A DNA stretch of 64,000 bases from positions 310,001 through 374,000 of the forward strand of contig JAIXMO010000028.1 of assembly GCA_025677825.1 (NCBI GenBank), read 5' to 3'. Below, piece by piece: positions 24,481-36,375 of the stretch. Every line of letters begins with the position of its first letter. Within the stretch, counting starts at the first letter, position 1. Under the pieces are notes generated by a model, which saw only the letters and a program-made list of their open reading frames with translations, was not told where the DNA came from and ran no database searches. The stretch is from Helicostylum pulchrum. Taxonomy: Eukaryota > Mucoromycota > Mucoromycetes > Mucorales > Mucoraceae. Position numbers and translations under genes: made by a program.

Positions 24481-26788
24481 TTTGTTGCAATGTAAAAGAA
24501 AATAAATGTAAAAAAAAATACAAAAAAAAAAACGAAAAAAAAAGAAAATCTCTTTTATAGTTTTCAGATGCATTTAGTTAATCACCAGATGATTTAATCA
24601 AACTAGTTCCCCTTGCGCTCCAATTGCATCGTTATTGTATCAATCTGGAATAAAAATAGTTTATTTATCCCTATCAAGGAAAATACGGGTCCAGGTTTTT
24701 TTTGGGTTTAGTTTCTTTTTGGGTATAAAAACGCTTAATAAGTACCTTTAAAAAAAGACTTTCTTTCAAGCGTTAAATAGTATATTTCTCTTTTACTGAA
24801 TATGCATACAATCATTTTTGCCAATCGCAACAGTAAAACCCTTTATTGTAGGAGTTTGTATAATTTCGTAATCTTTTCAAAAGCACTGTTTTCCCCGCGT
24901 TTTTCCACCAAACAAATATTTTACTTTTTAAGGAAATATACCCTTTCTTGTCCTACGTTCCAACGTAATGTGTACAAACATGTAACTACCCTGAAAAAAG
25001 AAACTGGAATATATGTTGAGCTTTGTCTTTTTTTTTGTTTTTTTTACATACAAGCTCAATTGGAAATAAAAGTAGGGTTGATGGTGCGATAATCCAGGGT
25101 TTTTAAAATTAAAAAAAAATGGGATTCACTTTTTTTTTATAGTTTCTAGTGTATTCACACTAAAAAAAAAAGAAACTAAAAAGATGGGAGCCAGTTAGTC
25201 GTAATACTACCGTTGTGTAAAGTCATTCATGTCATCACAGTAAAAAACAGGTTTCGAGTAATGGAAACGGAGGTACGCGTATAAAAAAAACAATGTTTTT
25301 TTTAAAAAATTGCTAACCTACCAATCAGTTTATCGCGTAGTTTACTTTGATGCGTTTGATATTCTTATCTAATACACAGCAGCGGTATATGTTACTGATT
25401 GTTACATAAGTGTTTTACTCTCAAAAAAAAAGGGGGGGGGGGAGCGAGACAAAAAATAAGCTTATTTTTCAAGGAACGATAAGTGACGTATTAAAAAAGT
25501 AAAAAAAAAAAGAGGCGAGAAATGCATTACTTTTTTTTAGTATATATAGAAAGTTTTAAATGTTTGGATTTTCGCGAAATAATGTTTACAAAACTAAAAC
25601 CTAAGCGCAATTGAAACGATAAGGGCCCTGATACATTTATGCGCAACACTAAGAAGGGGGGAAAACTGAAATGATCAATTGCATGCTATTAAAAAAGATT
25701 GCAAAAGAAGATTTCAAGTTCTCCTTTAATTCTCCCTTTTTTCCAATTGAGGAGATTTTGGTCAAAAGTAAAAGCTTTTTTTTTAGCCGCAAAAAAAAAA
25801 AAAAAAAAAAAATCTGTCATTAGAAACGGGTTAGACCTGCCTAAAAAGACTGTTGCCAACATTCATTTTTATTCCTTTGGGAATATACGTCCAGAAAGCT
25901 TTAAGAGGTAATAATCTCGGATCCACTGGCTTAAGAATAACCCTGTACCCGCTCATTTCCATAGATAAGGATATTTGCGCTTCAAAAAGATTTTTTTTTT
26001 GGTAGTACTACTTGTTGTCACTTACTGGTCTTTTTTTTTTTTGGTATCGGACGTTAACGCAAAAAAATAAAATAAAGAAAATAAGCACCCACAGAATGCA
26101 GAATTATAAAATAAGGGATATTCGCGTTCATCGTCGGCGTTGTAATCAAAATCGTAATTGTTTATTATCTTTCTATAAATTAAATGAATACCGATTATTT
26201 ACGCTCTTTTTTTTTCTTTCTGTGCAACCTTTTTGCTTAATAAAGCCATAAAACTTACCGACCAGTGGCAAAAAAAAAAGGGAAATAGTTTTTTGTACTT
26301 TCTCCCCCTTCTTTTTTACTTGCTTATACAAGGAGAAAGTGTGTATGTGTGTAAGAGATATACAGGTACAAAGTGGATTGACAACTAGGGCTTTTTTTTA
26401 ACGTGTATATCTGACACACATATACATATACTACAAGTAGTGTAACCTTCATGTACAGACTGACACATTTTAATGTTATATATGTCTCGGCCACCCATGA
26501 TGAAGCGAACTAAATGTAGTACAGTGGTCAAATGAGTCGGGTGTACCTACTACTACCAAAAAATAAAACACGCACTCACAAAAGAAGAAAATAAAAGGAA
26601 CGTGTTTTTTATATATAACTAAATATTTTTTTTTGGGGGATAATTATTTCATAGAGGGCAGATATTTTTTTAATATTGTATATAAATATATTTAAAGGAG
26701 CGAGAGAGAGAGAGAGAAAAAGAAGCTTAGCTTAGCTTGGTTATGTTAGGGGTGGGTTGGGTTGGGGGGGGGATGATATAGATGACTA
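24481..26788. other. 2.3-kb gene-poor AT-rich region
   Basis: No gene is supported. It contains a TATA-like element at 24724 on the plus strand, G11 at 25432-25442, A-runs near 25791-25811, and a G9 run at 26764-26772 just after the Sds3 stop (C9 in transcript sense). Open frames here are short, poor in structure and rich in AAA/TTT codons. Part must be the promoter of the sugar transporter. Confidence 0.5.
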
Positions 26789-28094
26789 CTATGCTGTAGT
26801 AGTGGAACGATAAGGCCACCAATCACGTCTTCCGTCCTGCGGGATTTCCTCAAACTCGAAAGGGGGATATATATTTGTAGAGGAAGAAGGTTGTTCTTCT
26901 TGTTGATCGAAAATGGGTGGTGATTGATATTGATTTGTGGTAGTATAGTTATCATTTATTGTGCTGGTAGGCGAAGAAGTTATTTCGGTTCTAGAAGGAG
27001 AAACCACTTCTACATCTTCGGCAGTGTCAGTTGTACTTCTAGACTCGTAATCAGAATAAACAAGGTTAGGTGTATTATTGCCATTATATGGTTGCCTTGC
27101 ATAGACTAAATCACGATCTATTTCATCATTAGAGGCACCTCCTACAAACGAGCGTAAAAAAAAAATTGTTAAGGAAATATATTATTGCGTTGTTTAGCAA
27201 TATTAAATTGTAAATAATTAAAATTATTATAAAGGATATCAATTGCATAAAGCCTTTCAGGTGGTACCCAATCTTGGTAATCACATTCTTGCTGTGATTC
27301 AGGTAATTGAACTCTAGCTAATCGTCAATATAATTAGTATTCTATAAGCACACACACACAAAAGAAAAGAAAAAGGTTTCTTACATTGCTTATTCAATAG
27401 AGATAATTCTTGCTCCAATTTTTGAATTTTACGTTGTACATCTTGTACTAAATCAGAACGAACCTTTCGCTTAGCAAACTATGTATATATATATATTTAT
27501 ATGAAAGATAAAAAGGTGAGAATTGTATGTACATCAAAAAATTTAATGTGCAACGTAGTACCCAATTTTTCCTTTTTTTTTTTTTTTTTTTTTTTTTGGA
27601 GGAAGGGCCTGTCCGTTCATATTAAAAAAAAAAGAAAAAAAAAACTTACATAAAAATCATCCCAAGCTTGCTTTTTTTGAGCAGCGAACCAATCATTAAT
27701 AGATTGTCGCTCAAACTTTCTCCAGTTTTCGACCTTTTGTAAGCGTTCATTCTTTGATTGATCTAGTTGAGACATTAAACGAGTATACTCTGGGTGTTCA
27801 GAAGCATCAATTTTAGAAGAAGCAGACAGTGATTCATTATTCCGTGATTGTCTAGAAATAATATGTAAACAATGTAAGCTAAAAAAGAGAATTTAATAAT
27901 TTAAAGTAAACATACTGCTCCTCCTGTTGTTGTTGATATGATCGATTTTCAAGATCTACATCCTTTCTAATACGTTGAATTTGCTTCTTCTTTTTCATTT
28001 GACTAGATGTCTTGGCTTTCATAACATTATCCATTGTAGGAGCAGTAACCTTCTTTACTGAAGATCGACTACTGCGGGTGATTGATGAAGTCAT
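26789..28094 (-). CDS. SDS3: Sds3/BRMS1-family subunit of the Sin3-Rpd3 histone deacetylase complex
   Basis: Five exons (28094-27916, 27851-27650, 27478-27385, 27317-27240, 27153-26789) give 305 residues. The core is a long charged helix typical of Sds3-like proteins: EHPEYTRLMSQLDQSKNERL, WRKFERQSINDWFAAQKKQ and AWDDFYFAKRKVRSDLVQDV, followed by 'KLEQELSLL' and PPERLYAI. Sds3 proteins hold together the Sin3/Rpd3L deacetylase complex. The C-terminal 110 residues are Ser/Thr/Asn-rich and divergent. The last intron is not GT-AG: only an AT-AC intron with minor-spliceosome signals keeps the frame open (see separate entry). It shares a 797-bp divergent promoter with ATP12. Confidence 0.85.
27154..27239 (-). 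other. candidate U12-type AT-AC intron in the Sds3 gene
   Basis: An 86-nt intron. Read on the minus strand it starts with ATATCCTTT (27239-27231) and contains TTCCTTAAC (27176-27168). It ends in AC at 27155-27154, 15 nt after the branch-site adenosine. These match the textbook U12 5' splice site and branch-site consensus exactly. The upstream exon ends in phase 1 (ATT G) and the downstream exon begins GC TCG TTT GTA GGA, restoring an open frame to the stop at 26789. No GT donor in the preceding exon gives a usable frame, and reading through reaches a stop (TAA) inside the intron. Confidence 0.82.
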
Positions 28095-28891
28095 CTTTAT
28101 AGATAAATAAGGGTAAAGGCAATACAGAGACAAATAAAAGGAAAAATAAAATGTGTAAAGAAGAAGGGAGTAAATTAATTTTTTTTTATATGTGTGTAGT
28201 AGTAGTAGTATTTATATTTATGAATACGAATATATAAGTTATAAGAGAAAAAAAAAAAAGATTTTTAAAAAAGAGCAAAAGGGGGAAAGAAAAAGAATCA
28301 ATAGCCACACACTTTAAAAAGTGTCGGGTTGGAAATATATAAAAATGTTGTTGATGATGTATCACAGGCCTACACTCACCAGCCCATTTTTTTTTTATTT
28401 TTTTTTCTCCCCTTTCTTGAAGCGGCGATCTACTCACTATGTAAACAAGTTTTTTTTTTTTTTTTTTCTCTGTTCCTGTAATCAATTCTATTCTCAACGA
28501 TTTCTTAACAATGGAATTAAATTCAATCAATAGAGTAGGAAAGAAATAGGATTTCTTTTTTTTTGTTTCTGTTCAATTTCCGTTTAAATCAATTAATATT
28601 AAAATTTCACTGCAAAAAAAACCAATTATTTATTGTAAAAAAAGCTTCAGTAATGAATTTTTATCAGAGCGTATCTTCTCGTTTTTTTTATTCTAACATG
28701 ACAAAAAGTGTTCTTTTATGCGGTTTACATCATAAAACCGACTGTACTCACTTTTTCTCTCTCTTTTCTTTAAAAGGAAACACGAGTCACGGGCTTTTTA
28801 ACCTTTTTTTCCAAGAACCTGCCAAACCCACGCAATATAATTTTTTTTTTTATTTCCTCTGTCCCTGGTTTTTTTTTATTTTTTTGTAAAA
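28095..28891. other. divergent promoter region Sds3 / ATP12
   Basis: About 800 bases between two divergent genes. It is rich in T and A tracts. A (GTA)n-like stretch sits near 28197-28211. No coding potential is supported. Confidence 0.5.
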
Positions 28892-30017
28892 ATGTCATCT
28901 CTCAAGTTGTTATTACGCCCTACTATTAAATGGACTGTTCCTCGTAGATCTATTCATTCTACCAATGTATTCCGTAATGCCGCTGAACCAGAAGCCGAAG
29001 CAGCAGCTGCACGTAAATATATATATACATAATATACGACATAAAAAGTGTCAACTAACCTAATAATACATACAATAGGTGCTGAGCGTACCATGACCCG
29101 TTTCTGGAAACGTGCCGGTATTAAAGAAGATAAAGGTAAACAAAAAGAGATGAAACAACAACAAAAAAATCAGTTTGAATATTAATATGTTTGCCGTATT
29201 AGACAGTATCACAGTTGTTCTTGATCAACGTAACTTGCGTACACCTAGTAAGAACGTTGTATCTTTCCCTAAAAAGCAAAGAGAATTAGCTTTATTGACA
29301 GCTGCCGAATGGGATGCTCAAACCAAGAACTTGAAGGCACATACTTTGCCTTTGGTAAGCTATTACTACTAAAATGGTGTGCGTGTAAAATTAATGCTCT
29401 TTTTGTATTGTATTTTTGTGTAGACCTCAATTGTTGCTCGTGCTATCGACGGTTTCGACCCTGTTAATGCAGAAGATCCTACTGTACGAGGAGCTGTCAT
29501 TGACAAATTAATGCATTATTTCGATACGGATGCTATTTGTTACCATGAAGAATATCCCCCTATTTTAACTGATCTTCAAGATAAATATTGGAAGCCAATT
29601 CTTTCTTGGACTGAAAAGAACTTTGATGTCAAGATTAATACTACAACCGACATCTTTGCCATCACTCAACCTCAAGAAACCAAAGATAAATTTAGAGCTG
29701 TTATTGAACAAATGAATCCTTTAGAATTATCTGCTTTTGAAAAGGGTGTCATGAGCTCAAAGAGTTTCTTGATTGGATTTGCCCTTGTGCATAAGGGTGT
29801 CTCTGTTGAAAATGCTGCTTGTGCCGCTCAAGTTGAAATGACTGCTCAAATGGATCGTTGGGGAGAAGTTGAAGACAGTACGTTTTTATTTGTTTGTTTT
29901 TTATTATTTTATTTTCTAACCCTTTTCTTTTAAATAGGTCATGATGTCGAACGTGAATATATTAGACAAACACTTGGTTCAGTAGCAATTTGTTTATTGG
30001 ATAAACATCAAGGTTAA
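28892..30017 (+). CDS. ATP12: mitochondrial F1-ATPase assembly chaperone Atp12 (ATPAF2)
   Basis: Binds the F1 alpha subunit and is needed to build the alpha3-beta3 hexamer in the mitochondrial matrix. Five exons (28892-29012, 29079-29135, 29203-29354, 29424-29877, 29938-30017) give 287 residues. The N-terminus is an Arg/Ser-rich presequence (MSSLKLLLRPTIKWTVPRRS). Family blocks follow: RFWKRAGI, VVLDQRNLRTPSKN, LALLTAAEWDAQ, LMHYFDTDAICYHEEYP, 'YWKPILSW' and the C-terminal SAFEKGVMSSKSFLIGFALV. Length is close to the yeast and human proteins. Confidence 0.95.
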
Positions 30018-30104
30018 AAAAAAGAAAGAAAAAATTTGTACTTGTATATATATATAAAAAAATAAACAGAAAACTTTGAAGTGTATATTTTTTATTTCTT
30101 TATT

Positions 30105-31236
30105 TTAAAAGATGGAAGGAGGACTTTGGGCGCATAAAAGTCCCATGATATCAGACATGGTCACAACACCAATCACTTTCTTAGAGTGTTTGGACTCCAA
30201 TATCCAAACGCGATGCGTATCTTCTTTCATCATGATATCAATAATTTGTTTCAATGCTATATCAGGTGTAGCAGTAGCAGGAATAATATGATTTGTAGTA
30301 ATCTACATAATTTTTTTATTAGCGTGATGTTATTAATTTATGCGTGCATATATGTTTACCTTAATATAATCTTTACAAGGAAGTGTCAATTGACCAATAT
30401 TTTCCAAATTAGCACTTGGTAAATCTTCCACACTAAGATCACCTTCATATTCTCCTTGTCTAATTTTAATTATATAAATTAGTGTCTGCACGCATAATAA
30501 TATTTTTTTGTTTTTTGTTTTACTGGTTAATAACAGGGACACCACTAAGGTTTTTTTCAGCCATAAGACGATACACATGTAAAGCAGTTTCTGTATCTTG
30601 TACAGTCACTAATTTTTGGTTGGAAATTAAATTCAAGTCCTGTACTTGTTTGTCCAAATCAAGTAAGCCCGAAACTGAATCTGGGTGGTTGACAATATGT
30701 CGAATGATGTCCGTCTGAGATAAAAGCCAAGGATTTTTCAACTCATCACTAAAGTTTACTACTAACGAACGATGTTTACCAGAAGCAAAAGCACGCAAAG
30801 TCTATTTTTTATACATTTAAATATATATATAAAAAAAAAACGGTTACAAAAATAAGTAAATAAAAAAAACGCGCGTTTTTTCTTTTTTTCTTACCTCGAT
30901 TAATTTATCTTTACGATCCATTTTATGCATTCGATAACTTTCTCTATCACTATCTAAACCCAAAACACGTTCAACCGGGTCTTGTAATCTTAATTTCTCC
31001 TTTTCGATTGACCCTTGGTTTTGCCCGACAAGATACAGCAAAATATCAAACAAGTTGACAATACATACTACTTCCGTGTTGTTATGAGAAAAGACAGGCA
31101 GTGACGTGATTTTGTTGCTGGACATTTTGTTTAAAGCCGTTTGGATAGATACCGTAGGACTTACTGCAATTAAAGCAGGTTTGCTTTCTGCTAGGCTTAA
31201 ATCAATAGGCCGAAGTTCAGTAATAATACCAGACAT
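30105..31236 (-). CDS. CBS-domain protein (probably four CBS motifs, AMPK-gamma/Sds23-like architecture)
   Basis: Four exons (31236-30895, 30801-30524, 30459-30360, 30302-30105) encode 305 residues, the size of a protein made of two Bateman modules. CBS-type elements are visible: VSPTVSIQTALNKMSSNKITSLPVF, VNLFDILLYLVG, 'LVTVQDTETALHVYRLMAEKNLSGVPVINQ' and, at the end, DIALKQIIDIMMKEDTHRVWI plus VIGVVTMSDIMGLL. Such modules bind adenine nucleotides and regulate partner proteins. The sequence is not close enough to Snf4 by eye to call it the AMPK gamma subunit. An Sds23-type or plant PV42-type regulator is equally possible. No enzymatic domain is attached. Confidence 0.82.
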
Positions 31237-32010
31237 TTTTTATTTTTTTGGTTATATGAGAAAAAAAAAAGAGTTAACGGAAAAAAGAAAGAAAGTGCTT
31301 TTTTTTTTATTTAAAAATGCGAAATCTCTCTCTCTCACACACTGCTTAAATAACCATACATCAAGAAAGTCACAGATTAGTTATTTCTTTCCTTCGTATC
31401 TAGTTTTCATTTACATCTGAGTAAGTTCTATTGCATGAAACACAATCATCCATGCTAGGAGTAATATCTCAATTAATTTGCAGTGCTCTATTTTTGTCAC
31501 AGCCCGTGCCATAGTTGCCTATTTTATCAATAACTGGTATTTCATTACGATCAACACAAGTTGATCACGCTTTTGCTAGGATCGTGTTTATATAGTCATA
31601 TCTAGACAGATGATTTCAATAATCTATTACAAACATTGAAATGCTTTCTTAAAAGGTTCCACAGCAGGTGTTGTAATTGTTAACACCTGGATCATCAAAT
31701 CTAGAATAGATGTGAACCATCTTGGTACTCCCTGTCAACGCCTGTCAGTCGCTACTGTCTTTCAATTGGGTTTTTATATGTATACAACAACGAACCTGAA
31801 CGGAAAAAGACGCAGCATAATTTTAAAGCGATATTTGTGTATTCTACATACAAAGAAGTGTATTAACTACAAATCACAAAAAATGAGATTTAAGATTATT
31901 TTTTTATTTATTTATTTACATTAATAATAAACTATAACATTTATAAACGAAAAGGAATTGATTCAAGACATCGTAATTGTATTTTTGTATGTATGAATTA
32001 CCTTTTGGTA
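31237..32010. other. non-coding region left of the Fanzor-like relic
   Basis: No gene is recognised. It contains the promoter side of the CBS-protein gene (with a (TC)n/(CA)n stretch near 31325-31340) and AT-rich sequence that may include the eroded left end of the adjacent relic. No clear inverted terminal repeat was found by eye. Confidence 0.45.
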
Positions 32011-35000
32011 TTACTCGCCATCGGTGGTAGGCCTTGCAATGTCTCTTTTAAGGAAAGCAACGGCGTTTTTGTTAAATTGCTCAGTATCGCATTGGCTGGC
32101 TTTTGGGGAAAAAACAGAGAAAGTGACACCAAAAAGAAACATGGCAAGCCCAGATAAACCAATGACAAGGGAAGACAACACATCACGTCCGTGTGTCGCC
32201 TGTCCGGCTTTTATCGAAAACATTCTTCATTATAACAAACAAATATACCATTTACAGATTTGTTTTGGTACCTGTAGTTCTAGTAGGATGAAAGAGTTTC
32301 CCGAAACAAAAAATACAGGTCTGGGAGGAGTTGTGTTCATTTGTTATACACATAGAAGTGTAGAGACTATGGTTTTTTTTTTTTGCTTCCAAGGATCTCC
32401 TTGTACCGCGTGACCTTTAATGGTCGATCCTACTCCGTATCCCCTGTCACCGACAAACATTATCGGAAGAGACTTATTGCCCGAAGTAACATAACTACGC
32501 TCTTTGGAACAAAGTTTATCTACATATTTTCTCTTCTGTAATTCTTGTGTTCTTCTTCGCTTTACTTGTTTCGTACTGTAATAGAATCCTCGAAGTTTTT
32601 CACTTGCTTCTTTTCTTTTCTTATAAAATTTTCAACATCATTGATATGATAATTTTATTTCGCCTTTTAACTTGTTCTCGAGATTCTGAATTTCTCTTCC
32701 CAAAACAATCTTCTTTTTTTACTTCTTTCTAACTTTTCACTTGATTTTCTCTGCCCATTACCATAATCAATATCTCGGGAGTAAATCTTGAACGTATTAG
32801 AAATTTTTACGAAAGGCGGATCCTCGATAATATTTGGCCCTATTTATTTTTTAATAAGAAAATATCATCCATCGAAATATGAACTTACCCGTTTCTTCCT
32901 GATCTAAGATTCTATATACATTATATAGATCCAGTGTAAACTCAAATCTTTTCAATGAAAACCTTCCAGTTTCTGTAATAGTACAAAAGCCATTATATGT
33001 TCCCGAGAAAGTAACTTCATTTGATTCGATCAATTCTTTATCTACAGTAAGATTTTCTGTATTATTAATACACTTGTAATTGTTTTTATCGATAATACGT
33101 TTCTTAGGTTCGGGAGATACCAGATGCGATTTTTGGTTAAATGAATAAATTCTCGTCCGTATTATTAATAACGCTTCTTTTGTATCACTGATTTTCTTAT
33201 ACAACCCATTTCTTGACTTTTTTTGCTCTTCGATTTTTTTGTACAAATCTTGATTGGTCTTTAATCGATTATCTCTTGATATATTCTCCTGCGAACGTAC
33301 CCATTGACATTTTAAGTGGCGAATGTTATAGCGAGCCTGGATATCCTTTAATTCAATGTATAGCGCTCGTAGTTGGACTTTTAAATCTTCTGCCTCCTGT
33401 CCCATGTCTTTTATTTTAGCTTCTTGATCATCAGTGTACTTCTTTACCCGGTTTTTATTAGTATTTACATTCCCGGCCAGAGTAACGGTATTGCCAGCTA
33501 CTTTTTTAATTAGAGAACCTGTTATTCGTACTGTTTTTACTCCGGGTAATAGCATCATATTGTGACAAAACTTTAAACCGTGAGAAGATACTATCTTTTA
33601 AATTTTTTTCATATCAAAAAAAGAACTGAAAATAACATCTTTTAATTCAATAGCTGTTTCGCGGCAAATAATAGGGTTTCCATCAAAGTCATAAGTTCCA
33701 TGGGACGTTGTAGATTCTGTGCACAAAACATTGAAAATATAGACGGTGCATCGATTTTCAAACAATGTAAAGTACTTGGTTTAGGTGTAGGCAGTACTGA
33801 TACACAAGATTTTTCATACCTGGTATACTTCTTTAAATCATTAACCATCAGTATAAATGGAAGTTGATATGCGGTATTGTAACAGTTTTCTTTTTCAGGT
33901 ATGTATAACATTATGAAATTTGCGATCAGACAACATATATCTATTTCTTTTCTTGTAAATGCAAGATGCGAAATATCACCAAGTTCTTCGGCGGTGATTC
34001 TCCCATGGAACTTGAATATAGCTTGACGTAATATCAATCTTAATACAGTTACACGTCTTCTTAGTGCATCTAAATTAGATATACTTGGTGATTCTTCCTC
34101 TTTTTCCGTAGCACATTCTAATATTTTTTCATCTAACTCCAAATATGACGCGTCGTCATCAGGATCAATATCAGCGGAAGAAAAATTAGTAGCAGTAGCT
34201 CTCTAAGATATAATTAAATATGTAAGTGTTAATGATAATACAAAATAGTATATAAAAATAAAAATATCTACCTCACGAGTTAATACGTTCGAATATATCT
34301 CTATTCTTTTATTACACCGATTTGCCTTATCGGCCCATTTTTACTTGTTTGGTACGTCGCATTCTAACTTTTTGATATACTTCTTTTATCATTTCCTTTC
34401 ATTTTTAAACAGTTGTCTTTTACCATTACGAGATTTATTGATGATACTAATATAATTATTGGAGGTTTTTTTTTTTTATGCTTGCTTATATCCATTTCCT
34501 TCTTTTTTTCGAGGTCTATCTTCTTTTTAATAATATAAGCTTTGTCCCTTTGCTCGCGTGCAGGAGCTAGATGTATCTTCAGTAATATATCAACTAAACG
34601 GTTTAACACTTTGGTAGGTCTTTTTCCATCCTACCACATATTTTCGAAACTTATAATGTATTTAGAAAAAGCCATCTTCATAGCATATGGATCGGTGGTT
34701 GTCATACTTGGTAAATCTCTAGGAATAAAATGAAGAAACGATGCATAGAAAGGACAACTTTTCAACGGGCCTTCTTTTAATCCTTGCGGGCCGAAATAAG
34801 TGGAGTGACTGAAGATGAGATTTAGTAAAAAGACGACTGAAGTCACGTTCCAGTGATTTTTGCTCCAGACAACTATAATCCAAAGGAGGCGGTAAAAAAA
34901 AACACCACTATTTTCTTTTAGCTGGTAATTTGGTGGGAGAACGTCTTGTAATTTACGACCACTTCTTTGTTGGAGTTTAATATCGTCATCTTCTTTCACA

Positions 35001-35643
35001 AAAGTAGAAGTCTTTAATAGTGTTGTCATTTTATATTGTTGCTTGCTAAAATCAATAATGCAATCTGTAGCTAAAGTAAGCTTTTCTTCAAGAGTTTTCA
35101 TAAACGCTTCTTTTATGTCTTCAGGTAAATCACTTCTGATTAAACTTAAAAAAGAAGCACTGCAAGTTCTAATTTCTTGGTCTTCTTCATTGTCCAGAAC
35201 GTCTTCTTCATTGTCCACCGTACCTTTTAAAGTTTTATTCGACGTATTGGAAGATGATGGATCTTTCTGAACAATACTCAGAGTGGAAGTTTCAGTTTAT
35301 TTTCAGAAATCTCTCTATTTCTGTTGCACGAGCACCAGTTATTGTTCCTCTATCCAATTTTTTCTTGTTTAAACATATATTTTTCAGTTCGTTTAAATCA
35401 CTTCCGGAATCTATGCAACCCTTCACAGGCGTAAAAAGGCGTTCTTTCATCGCCAGTTTGAAATGCTTCCATGAATTGTTTTTCGTCCTCTAAGGTTTTG
35501 GACTTCTTGTTGTCAGTTCCACTCTCTGATTCCGAATATGTAGCTACATTTCTAGCTCTTTTACGGCCTTTCCCCCTCCAGCTTGGAACTTTATTGACTT
35601 TTAAAGCATTGTATTCCGTGTTTCGCTGTCTTTTTTTTTTCAT
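32011..35643 (-). pseudogene. degenerate Fanzor/TnpB-like gene (mobile-element relic)
   Basis: Read right to left, a chain of coding fragments belongs to one protein. A basic, acidic-patched N-terminus (35643-35398) is followed by a helical region (35218-34631, 34609-34364, 34205-33642). A coiled-coil segment then leads into FSGTYNGFCTITETG (33558-32891). A spliceable intron (donor GTAAGT near 32888) leads to KIYSRDIDYGNGQR. Next come IMFVGDRGYGVGSTIKGH (32600-32345), NEHNSSQTCIFCFGKL, VNGIFVCYNEECF, and finally ATHGRDVLSSLVIGLSGL to the stop at 32011. The order Ser-Ser-x-x, two Cys pairs, then Arg-Asp fits the Fanzor/TnpB zinc-ribbon plus RuvC-III signature. The frame breaks several times in the last 800 bases, including at an A12 run near 32372-32383, and the expected RuvC-I Asp is Tyr (GTYNG). 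It is therefore inactive. Confidence 0.65.
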
Positions 35644-35866
35644 TACGAAGTAAGCGGTTTCTTGCTAGTAAAAAAAAAATAAGGGGATTTTTTTCTGATT
35701 AGTTTTCTCCATTCGCATTAATAAATCAAAATGAGTTTAAATATTCTGTTTTACTGATCCCTCCTTATAAGGAAGTCTTATTTACCTATTAACTTTATAA
35801 ATTACTCGTACTTATTGTATCAGAATGTATCAGCCCACACCTTATGATTATATCCGTATCACTCTT

Positions 35867-35909
35867 AAAGCACTTCCTGCTGCATCTAAAAGCACTTCCT
35901 GCTGCATCT
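35867..35909. repeat. tandem duplication, 21-bp unit with 22-bp period
   Basis: The unit AAAGCACTTCCTGCTGCATC plus T occurs twice in a row with one extra A between copies, followed by a third partial copy (AAAACAC...). Confidence 0.9.
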
Positions 35910-36230
35910 AAAAACACTACCATTGTTTAAATTCAAAACGGTCTTGGTGTCAAAGAATCCAATACGGACAGATTTCCCAATAAACCCGTGTTTTGTATTA
36001 TTGCATACATTGGTACATTTTTTAAAAAAAATCCTGGAAAGTTTACTACCGATGGTAGGAAAGCGTCATATTACCAAGGCCGACTCTGATGAATAATGTC
36101 AATAATTTTCTGAACTTTTAATGAAGGGCGGCGTTGATGTTCAATTTTTTTATGATGTAGAATGCAAAAGTTGTTTTGATAAAAGAAACTTAGCCAGGCA
36201 CGGAATTTAAAGCCATATAATTGGAAAAAA

Positions 36231-36375
36231 TGAGGTCTCATTCGCTTGAGACCCGTTCAGCAAAATACTTCAAGTATTTTTTAAAAACACAGTAACTTCA
36301 GTGAAAATACTTGAAAATACTTTTTATATAAACCTCGGTGGTGAAAAGTACTGTAATTTTTGAGACCTGAGGTCA
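36231..36375. repeat. cluster of inverted repeats, possible MITE fragment
   Basis: GGTCTCA (36234-36240) pairs with TGAGACC (36247-36253) around a six-base loop, and a further TGAGACC occurs at 36361-36367. Between them is the perfect palindrome AAAATACTTCAAGTATTTT (36262-36280), with another AAAATACTT at 36304-36312. Such nested small inverted repeats in a relic-rich region suggest a non-autonomous DNA transposon remnant, but no target-site duplication was identified. Confidence 0.45.

Noticed and set aside
24802..25092. 96-codon plus-strand open frame with a TATA-like element 78 bases upstream and an Arg/Phe-rich N-terminus
   Set aside because: Composition is dominated by Phe/Lys/Tyr from T- and A-rich DNA, with no domain, no introns and no similarity noticed. 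The TATA-like sequence alone does not support a gene.
27240..27317. GT-AG alternatives for the last Sds3 intron (donors at the GTGATT and GTACCA sequences)
   Set aside because: One creates an immediate TGA and the other leads to a stop after a few codons with any nearby AG. Neither keeps the conserved PPERLYAI segment.
31998..32186. Minus-strand 62-codon frame overlapping the Fanzor-like tail
   Set aside because: It is a shadow frame; the frame ending at 32011 carries the GRD and IGLSGL motifs.
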